From Planctomycetota bacterium (GTDB taxonomy: Bacteria; Planctomycetota; Phycisphaerae; WQYP01), in contig JAKAZF010000256.1 in assembly GCA_021826605.1 (NCBI GenBank), forward strand, positions 1-5,224: DNA of 5,224 nucleotides, given 5' to 3'. Shown one piece after another: positions 1 to 4,042 of the stretch (within the stretch, counting starts at the first letter, position 1; each line of letters opens with the position of its first letter). The notes under the pieces were generated by a model. The model saw only the letters and a program-made list of their open reading frames with translations, made no database searches and was not told where the DNA came from. A program made the translations under genes and the position numbers.

Positions 1-32
1 GTATAACAAAAATCGTCAAAGTTTTACGACTT

Positions 33-61
33 ATGACAGAATCGGTCCGGAACATTACAAT
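33..61 (+). promoter_or_regulatory. Candidate sigma70-type promoter for the UDP-glucuronate decarboxylase gene
   Basis: A -35 hexamer ATGACA (33-38, five of six consensus bases) is followed after exactly 17 nt by a -10 hexamer TACAAT (56-61, five of six). Transcription would begin near 67-68 and give a leader of about 88 nt before the ATG at 156. The -35 box covers the ATG at 33, so the longer in-frame reading could not be translated from this transcript. This is read from consensus only. Confidence 0.6.
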
Positions 62-141
62 AATCCCGGAATTTAGGTGGAGCGACCGCCAACTAACAGA
101 GGACTTTGCGACATTTGCCCCGCACCATATCGTGAACCAGC

Positions 142-146
142 AAGGA
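142..146 (+). promoter_or_regulatory. Ribosome binding site deciding the start at 156
   Basis: AAGGA lies 9 nt upstream of the ATG at 156. The alternative in-frame ATG at 33 has no purine-rich Shine-Dalgarno sequence in front of it. This site therefore favours the shorter protein. Confidence 0.65.
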
Positions 147-155
147 ATTGAAAAA

Positions 156-1151
156 ATGCTGAATCTAAATCTTCCCCCTTCCTATCCCAAGCAACCCCGT
201 CGCGTGCTGCTCACCGGTGCGGCCGGATTTTTGGGATCGCACTTAGCTGAAGCCTTGGTAGGCCTTGGCCAGCGAGTGATTGGTGTGGACAGCCTGGTGA
301 CGGGATCGGAAGAAAACCTGTCAAATTTGAAGGGAAATCCGAATTTCCGCTTTATACGGGCGGATATCGCCCGCGGCCTGTCGGCGGAAATAGGCGAAGA
401 GAAATTCGACCGGATATGGCATCTGGCCAGCCCGGCCAGCCCGATTGGGTATGTGAAGCACCAGGTTACCACACTAAAAGTAAATTCGCTGTCCACGATA
501 GATTTGCTGGAGCTTGCCGAAAAAAACAAAGCCCGTATTTTTGTGGCATCCACCAGCGAATGCTACGGCGACCCGCTGGAACACCCGCAAACCGAGTCAT
601 ACTGGGGACATGTCAACCCGATCGGCATGCGCAGCATGTATGACGAGTCCAAACGGTTCATGGAAGCGGCGTGCATGGCATATCATCGGGAACGGGGAGT
701 GGACACACGAATTGTACGAATTTTCAATACCTATGGACCGCGACTGGCCGTGGATGACGGCCGGGTGGTGGTGGCATTTATCAAACAGGCGCTGCGGGGT
801 GAACCCATGACGGTGCAGGGCGACGGTTCCCAAACGCGATCATTGTGTTTTGTGGCGGACGAAATCCGCGGATTTCTGTTGTTGATGGAATCTCCGGAAT
901 ACCATCTGCCGGTGAATATCGGCAATCCGGAAGAAGTAACGATGAAAGAACTGGCGATGGAAATTCGCGATTTGATTGGATCAAAAAGCGAGATCATGTA
1001 CCTGCCGCTGCCGCCGGACGATCCAAAACAGCGGTGCCCAAATATCAGCCTGGCTAAAAAACTGCTGGGCTGGGAACCGGCAATTCCGCGAAAAGATGGA
1101 CTGGCACTTACGATTAAATATTACCGTGAAAAACTTGGAATCGCGGAATAA
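156..1151 (+). CDS. uxs: UDP-glucuronate decarboxylase (UDP-xylose synthase), extended SDR family
   Basis: This enzyme converts UDP-glucuronate to UDP-xylose and CO2 in the cytoplasm with a tightly held NAD+, supplying pentose for surface glycans. From the ATG at 156 the protein has 331 residues, close to the 310-320 usual for bacterial members. Visible are the Rossmann motif GAAGFLG (residues 21-27) for NAD+, an acidic residue D45 ending the second strand (VDSL), the family signature HLASPASPIGY (89-99), the catalytic TSE (133-135), and YDESK with Tyr162 and Lys166. The block TSECYGDPLEHPQTE and the RIFNTYGPR motif fit UXS better than UDP-glucose epimerase or dTDP-glucose dehydratase. Starting at 33 would add 41 residues with no family counterpart; the promoter and ribosome binding site also support 156. 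No glycan-synthesis genes adjoin it here. The family call is firm; the exact sugar specificity is inferred. Confidence 0.9.
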   Translation: MLNLNLPPSYPKQPRRVLLTGAAGFLGSHLAEALVGLGQRVIGVDSLVTGSEENLSNLKGNPNFRFIRADIARGLSAEIGEEKFDRIWHLASPASPIGYVKHQVTTLKVNSLSTIDLLELAEKNKARIFVASTSECYGDPLEHPQTESYWGHVNPIGMRSMYDESKRFMEAACMAYHRERGVDTRIVRIFNTYGPRLAVDDGRVVVAFIKQALRGEPMTVQGDGSQTRSLCFVADEIRGFLLLMESPEYHLPVNIGNPEEVTMKELAMEIRDLIGSKSEIMYLPLPPDDPKQRCPNISLAKKLLGWEPAIPRKDGLALTIKYYREKLGIAE

Positions 1152-1184
1152 TCGGGCAAAATCGATTATTTTATGACGATTCGG

Positions 1185-1200
1185 GCCGCCTGCGGGCGGT
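1185..1200. other. GC-rich hairpin in the convergent gap, without a T tract
   Basis: CCGCC (1186-1190) and GGCGG (1195-1199) pair perfectly around a TGCG tetraloop, with a G-T wobble at 1185/1200. It lies 34 nt after the uxs stop codon. On + it is followed by AAAAA and on - it is preceded by TTTTT, so neither strand has the T run of a standard intrinsic terminator. It could protect the 3' end of the uxs messenger. Confidence 0.4.
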
Positions 1201-1304
1201 AAAAACGGGAATTTTAGGCGCAAACAACCAACATCGGAAACCGGGTATTAACCAGTTGCCGGTGTAAAGGCGGATGCCGGGATAATCACCAATACGGGAA
1301 GTAA

Positions 1305-1317
1305 CCTGCAAGGCAGG
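1305..1317. other. Short hairpin downstream of rplU
   Basis: CCTGC (1305-1309) and GCAGG (1313-1317) form a 5-bp stem with a 3-nt loop, about 40 nt past the rplU stop codon on the - strand. No T run follows it on -, so it is at best a weak 3'-end structure. Nothing else in 1152-1354 looks coding or regulatory to me. Confidence 0.25.
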
Positions 1318-1354
1318 CACCAAAACCGGCAAAAGGGCCAAATTAACTGTTGAA

Positions 1355-1672
1355 TCAGCCGTTGATGGATTCGATTTTTACCGCGATGTAGCGCTGGCGA
1401 TGGCCGACGCGACGATGGAAGCCTTTGCGACGGGTGAAGCGTTCAACGAAAATCTTATCAGCCTTTGTATCACCGAGGATTTTGGCTGTTACGCTGGCCC
1501 CCTGCACGGTCGGCTGACCAATTTTTACGCCCGCATCATTGGATACAAGCAGAACTTTATCAAAGGTTATGGTTGCGACGCCGTCAGACAATTCGCGAAT
1601 GTCAATTTCCAGAACATCATCTTTCTGAACTTTGAATTGTGTACCGCTATCTTCAACTATTGCATACGCCAT
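1355..1672 (-). CDS. rplU: 50S ribosomal protein bL21
   Basis: bL21 binds 23S rRNA in the large ribosomal subunit. From the ATG at 1672 the protein has 105 residues, the normal family length of about 100-105. It opens with MAYAIVEDSGTQFKV, matching the MYAIVE-GGKQYKV family start. It has the central FDKVLLV strand and ends with the conserved basic RRKGFHRRVGHRQ and the closing VKIESI. An in-frame ATG six codons upstream (1690) is rejected because GGAG (1679-1682) sits 6 nt before the 1672 ATG and the family begins there. In many bacteria rpmA (bL27) follows rplU directly. Here the 200 nt downstream contain no bL27 and the next gene is the convergent uxs, so the usual pair is split. Confidence 0.93.
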   Translation of the reverse strand: MAYAIVEDSGTQFKVQKDDVLEIDIRELSDGVATITFDKVLLVSNDAGVKIGQPTVQGASVTAKILGDTKADKIFVERFTRRKGFHRRVGHRQRYIAVKIESING

Positions 1673-1770
1673 GGAAATCTCCAATGCCACCGAGCCATGC
1701 CCGGATCACCAACATTCAACCCGTATCGCACATCCGTGCTGAGGGCATCCCCATTTCGGGAAAGCCCTAC

Positions 1771-1799
1771 ATTATGAATGACAATGCGTTTTTAAGCAA
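1771..1799 (-). promoter_or_regulatory. Candidate promoter for rplU
   Basis: Read on the - strand, TTGCTT (1799-1794) is followed after 17 nt by CATAAT (1776-1771, five of six -10 bases). Initiation would fall near 1764 and give a leader of about 90 nt before the rplU ATG. The -35 box is poor (TTG plus three mismatches), so the call rests mainly on the -10 and the spacing. Confidence 0.4.
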
Positions 1800-1930
1800 G
1801 TATGTGAAAAATGACCCGGCCGGTGCCGCACATGAATTCAGCGGGGTTTCCGCCAGTGAAAAAGTAGTTTACAAGTACGGAAAGCCACAACGAAGGTCAT
1901 AATTTTAAGGCCAGCGCCACCGCATTTTTC

Positions 1931-1960
1931 TTGAGTTATTTATGCATTCCCCCCTATAAT
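1931..1960 (+). promoter_or_regulatory. Strong candidate sigma70-type promoter for the response regulator
   Basis: TTGAGT (1931-1936) is followed after 18 nt by a perfect TATAAT (1955-1960). Initiation is expected near 1967, which leaves an untranslated leader of about 195 nt before the regulator's ATG at 2162. It is the best -10 box I found in the window. Confidence 0.65.
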
Positions 1961-2049
1961 ACAACGGTCGCGTGATTGACTTGTTGGGCATTGGGCCAAT
2001 AACCGATGATATAACAGGACGCGGCTGACGCTGCACTGCCCCAACAGGC

Positions 2050-2075
2050 GCGGGAGGGTACCCGCCGACCGCGGG
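2050..2075 (+). other. Mutually exclusive hairpin pair in the leader
   Basis: The central CCCGC (2061-2065) has two perfect 5-bp partners: GCGGG upstream (2050-2054, loop AGGGTA) and GCGGG downstream (2071-2075, loop CGACC). The downstream stem can gain two further G-C pairs (2057-2058 with 2076-2077) across a 2-nt bulge, and that form would bury the first bases of the direct repeat at 2076. Such a choice is typical of switching leaders, but GC-rich DNA also produces it by chance. Confidence 0.4.
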
Positions 2076-2142
2076 CCGATAAAGCTGGGACTGCGGCAAG
2101 TTGTACCAAAGGCCGCAGCAAACCGATAAAGCCGGGTTGGCG
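2076..2142 (+). repeat. Pair of 20-nt direct repeats flanking a perfect hairpin
   Basis: Copy one (2076-2095) and copy two (2123-2142) share the identical core CCGATAAAGC followed by a variable base and GGG, with 16 of 20 positions equal. Their starts are 47 nt apart. Between them CTGCGGC/GCCGCAG (2091-2097, 2112-2118) forms a perfect 7-bp stem. A weaker echo, CCGATGATA, occurs near 2003. The second copy ends 19 nt before the regulator's ATG. Confidence 0.55.
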
Positions 2143-2161
2143 AATGGTGGATAGAGGCTAC

Positions 2162-3031
2162 ATGTCCGTTAATGTATTGATTATTGAAGATGATGTTGAT
2201 TTAAATGACCTGTTAACGTCGCATTTGACGTTGGCAAAATTCGGATGCAAGCAGGCATTTACCGGTGAGGAAGGGTTAAAGCTTGCGGGACATCTGCATC
2301 CGGATGTGGTGCTTCTTGACCTGATGATGCCGGGAATTGATGGTTATGAGGTATGCCGGCGGCTGAAAGCATCCCGTGCTACCTGTGATATCCCTGTTTT
2401 GCTGCTCAGTTGCATGTGCCGGGATGAAAAATCCATTGAAGGATGGCGAGCCGGGGCATGGGGGCAAATGTGCAAGCCGTTCGAACCGCGAAAGGTAGCG
2501 CGGCAAATTGAGGAAGCGGCCCAATGGCGGCAACAGGTGGTGCAGCGACCGCCCAACGGCGAAATTACCATTGGCGGCGGCCAATTGGAGAAAACGGCCC
2601 GCAGCGTGGCGGAAATGCTTTGTGTTGTGGTAAGCCGCACGGCGGCGGATGACACGGCGGTAGGAGAGATTCGAGACGGCTTTGCCGACTTGCAGGTTAA
2701 GGCGACATCCAGTCCGATTCAGGTATTGTACGCAGTGGAACCGGCATCGCCATTAGGTGGAAGCAAGCCGACCGGCGGCGCACTACGCTTTACAATCATA
2801 CCGCCGACGGCAGATGCGGATGCGGTTTCAACGCATGGGGACACAGAATTTGACTGGTTAAAGCGTTTTTCCGAGAAGTGCCGATTGACGAATATGAACA
2901 ATTCTTCACCGGTTGGAAACCGAGCCGGCTATCAGTTGGAAAGGCGATTTTCAGCTGGAGGAATGATCGGCCCGAAAGATGGGAATGTGCTGCCGATTAC
3001 CGCACAGGTTAAAACCAACACACCGCATTGA
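2162..3031 (+). CDS. Response regulator: receiver domain plus an unrecognised C-terminal half
   Basis: This is probably a cytoplasmic two-component receiver that accepts phosphate from an unknown histidine kinase. From the ATG at 2162 it has 289 residues. Residues 1 to about 120 form a receiver whose key positions fall exactly at PhoB numbers: acidic E9 and D10, phospho-acceptor D53 in LLDLMMPGIDG, S83, and K105 in the KPF motif. The usual DDY before the lysine is WGQ (100-102), so the aromatic switch residue is Gln. Residues from about 125 on show no helix-turn-helix, GGDEF, EAL or histidine-kinase motif that I recognise, and the last 45 or so look low in constraint. AGAGG (2153-2157) lies only 4 nt before the ATG; an in-frame ATG at 2144 would add six residues but has a poorer ribosome site. 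No kinase gene is adjacent. A DNA-binding role is not supported; signalling by protein contact is inferred. Confidence 0.8.
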   Translation: MSVNVLIIEDDVDLNDLLTSHLTLAKFGCKQAFTGEEGLKLAGHLHPDVVLLDLMMPGIDGYEVCRRLKASRATCDIPVLLLSCMCRDEKSIEGWRAGAWGQMCKPFEPRKVARQIEEAAQWRQQVVQRPPNGEITIGGGQLEKTARSVAEMLCVVVSRTAADDTAVGEIRDGFADLQVKATSSPIQVLYAVEPASPLGGSKPTGGALRFTIIPPTADADAVSTHGDTEFDWLKRFSEKCRLTNMNNSSPVGNRAGYQLERRFSAGGMIGPKDGNVLPITAQVKTNTPH

Positions 3032-3084
3032 ATTAAACACTTAAGCGATAACAGAACTTTTGATGGAACTCCGGCCCGCGAGCC

Positions 3085-3131
3085 GCCGACGGCAGTTAAC
3101 CGGGCGTATTGCGGCGAGTATTGCCGACGGC
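3085..3131. repeat. GCCGACGGC near-palindrome, two copies here and one inside the regulator gene
   Basis: The 9-mer GCCGACGGC, self-complementary except for its centre, occurs at 3085-3093 and 3123-3131. A third copy lies at 2803-2811 in the regulator's 3' part, where the longer string CCGCCGACGGCAG (2801-2813) equals 3083-3095. The motif may be a local duplicate or simply a favoured GC-rich word in this genome. Confidence 0.45.
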
Positions 3132-3176
3132 CCGAGCGCGGGCGGACTGGTTAAAACTTCGGAAAATGGCATTACG

Positions 3177-3247
3177 GCCGGTGGTTCAGGACAATTCACA
3201 GCGCCATATACCCGCGGTTCACCGTTTCCAGTTGTCCGGCTTTTTTT
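3177..3247 (+). terminator. Possible terminator after the response regulator
   Basis: GCCGG (3177-3181) can pair with CCGGC (3236-3240), which is followed at once by seven T residues (3241-3247). Alternatively GGACAA (3189-3194) pairs with TTGTCC (3232-3237), sharing part of the same 3' arm. The loops are long (over 35 nt), which is poor for an intrinsic terminator, and the site is about 150 nt past the stop codon. The T run next to a paired CCGGC is the main support. Confidence 0.3.
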
Positions 3248-3258
3248 GCGTAGCAGCA

Positions 3259-3600
3259 TTATTTTGGGAGAGGCGGCTGTTTCGGATCATCCGGGTTGCT
3301 ATCCGACGGAGATGCCGGCGGGGTTTGCGAATCAGCGCCGGGAGGGCCGATTTTACCCAAATACCGGGCCGCCCGAAGCGCCCGCTTGCGTTTTATGTTG
3401 CGAAATTCCACTTCGGTTAATTCGCCTCTTTTAAACATCCGGTCAAGTTGTTCAAGTGTAAAGCCCGTCTCGAAGGGGGAGTCATCGTTAAGCATAAACC
3501 ATCTGCGGATGCGAATGGTGGCAGTCCAGGCAAGCATTGCGAGGATAATCAGCACGCCGCAGTCAAGGACGATATGGTAAGCAATTTGAGTATTATTCAA
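3259..3600 (-). CDS. Small membrane protein with a SHOCT-like motif, TTG start
   Basis: The function is unknown. From the TTG at 3600 the protein has 113 residues. One membrane segment spans about residues 6-29 (VLIILAMLAW core) and is followed by the basic RIRRW, so the C-terminus should face the cytoplasm. Residues 47-75 read FTLEQLDRMFKRGELTEVEF and then a basic helix, the pattern of SHOCT-like helical motifs (xxL-xxLxxxGxLTxxEFxxxKxxxL). The tail (86-113) is rich in Pro, Ser and Asp and looks disordered. No ATG precedes the membrane segment. GGAG (3610-3613) sits 9 nt before the TTG at 3600, which favours it over another TTG at 3615. The gene stands alone: convergent with the regulator, divergent from the Rrf2 relic. 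SHOCT motifs often occur in oligomerising or membrane-anchored proteins, so an anchoring role is a guess. Confidence 0.72.
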   Translation of the reverse strand: MNNTQIAYHIVLDCGVLIILAMLAWTATIRIRRWFMLNDDSPFETGFTLEQLDRMFKRGELTEVEFRNIKRKRALRAARYLGKIGPPGADSQTPPASPSDSNPDDPKQPPLPK

Positions 3601-3609
3601 TGTCCGGCA

Positions 3610-3613
3610 CTCC
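3610..3613 (-). promoter_or_regulatory. Ribosome binding site supporting the TTG start at 3600
   Basis: On the - strand GGAG, within TTGGAG, is separated by 9 nt from the TTG at 3600. The competing TTG at 3615 overlaps this site and has only GGCCC upstream, so the shorter start is preferred. Confidence 0.5.
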
Positions 3614-3627
3614 AAGGGCCATTCGCA

Positions 3628-3650
3628 AGGCGGGCTGACCGCGCCCGCCT
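3628..3650. other. Perfect 8-bp GC-rich hairpin upstream of the membrane protein gene
   Basis: AGGCGGGC (3628-3635) and GCCCGCCT (3643-3650) pair without mismatch around a 7-nt loop. It starts 28 nt upstream of the TTG start and would lie in that gene's 5' leader if transcription begins upstream, where TAGAAT on - (3664-3659) is a possible -10 with no good -35. No T run follows on either strand, so it is not a standard terminator. It could be an operator, an mRNA-stability element or a dispersed intergenic repeat. Confidence 0.45.
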
Positions 3651-3725
3651 AACTGATTATTCTAGCGATACCTGCAGTAAAAAAAATGAAGACACGGCCG
3701 AGCATTGGTTCAGCCTGAAAGGAGA

Positions 3726-4000
3726 ATGAAATTCGGTACTAAAGGGAACTACGGCTTGGCACGATTGCGATTTTTAAGGCAGGCGGAAAAAGGGCCGAGT
3801 CAGTGGTTTGGCGGGCGGCCGTCCTGTCCGAACGGCAATCCGGAATATTTGACTCGATGCGCTACGCCAATGGATTCGCACGGTCGCAAACGGCTGGAAA
3901 TCCTTCAATCCCGCCGTTGACGGCATTGGCGGGCCGCAGGTCCGCCGGCCAAAACCAAGCCATTTGCCTTGCCGTCAATAATGCCATCGGCGAAACGGGC
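3726..4000 (+). pseudogene. Frameshifted relic of an Rrf2-family transcription regulator
   Basis: Rrf2 proteins (IscR, NsrR, CymR relatives) are winged-helix repressors that often sense iron-sulfur status or nitric oxide. The reading frame from the ATG at 3726 begins MKFGTKGNYGLAR, matching the MKxSTKGRYGLRA family start, and stops after 64 codons. Other family landmarks follow in order but in shifting frames: LSERQ (about 3824-3835, second frame; family IAERQ), PEYLTR (3840-3857, first frame, with Tyr-Leu at codons 41-42 exactly as in the family), QSRR (3906-3917, followed by TGA where Gly is expected), and LAVNNAIG (about 3968-3991, second frame; family region before AIEG). Several indels and a stop are needed, so the gene is very likely dead. 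The spacing AAAGGAG to ATG is only 1 nt, another sign of decay. The 3' end is lost or overlaps the mqnC end. Sequencing error is the main alternative explanation for the frame breaks. Confidence 0.62.
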
Positions 4001-4042
4001 TGCGTGGCGCAGCTGGGGGCCGGAAACGGCCATGCGATTAAC

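Larger units (their letters stand above)
1967..2161 (+). promoter_or_regulatory. Long structured 5' leader of the response regulator gene
   Basis: Between the promoter and the regulator's start lies about 195 nt without a convincing reading frame but with dense pairing potential. ATTGG-G-CCAAT (1990-2000) is an inverted repeat. GCGGG (2050-2054) can pair with CCCGC (2061-2065), and that same CCCGC can instead pair with GCGGG (2071-2075), so the two stems exclude each other. CTGCGGC (2091-2097) pairs perfectly with GCCGCAG (2112-2118) around a 14-nt loop. A 20-nt direct repeat flanks that last hairpin. I do not recognise a known riboswitch class. A regulatory leader is inferred from the structure; spaced operator sites for a DNA-binding protein are the main alternative. 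Confidence 0.4.

Noticed and set aside
1639..1902. 87-codon + reading frame, including a possible 42-residue product from the ATG at 1774
   Set aside because: It starts inside rplU on the opposite strand, the ATG at 1774 has no convincing ribosome site, and the product is unrecognised. It also overlaps the rplU promoter candidate.
1905..2099. 64-codon - strand reading frame
   Set aside because: It covers the strong + promoter and the structured leader and has no recognisable protein features.
2075..2129. GCCGATAA and ACCGATAA as sigma28 (flagellar) -10 boxes
   Set aside because: The -10 match is good, but no TAAA-type -35 lies about 11 nt upstream of either copy, and no flagellar gene is near.
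2117..2146. Patches GCAAACC and AGCCGGGTT reminiscent of a class I c-di-GMP riboswitch
   Set aside because: The patches are too close together, and the paired helices and the conserved GACGCAAAGCC core are missing.
3041..3259. 72-codon - strand reading frame whose ATG overlaps the stop of the SHOCT-like gene (TAATG)
   Set aside because: The overlap looks like translational coupling, but there is no ribosome site, the protein resembles no family, and its composition follows the GC-rich gap.
3905..4033. 42-residue - strand frame starting 9 nt after the mqnC stop (MAVSGPQLRH...)
   Set aside because: Its position suggests an operon partner, but it has no good ribosome site or known family, and it lies opposite the Rrf2 relic, whose frame on + explains the codon-like pattern.
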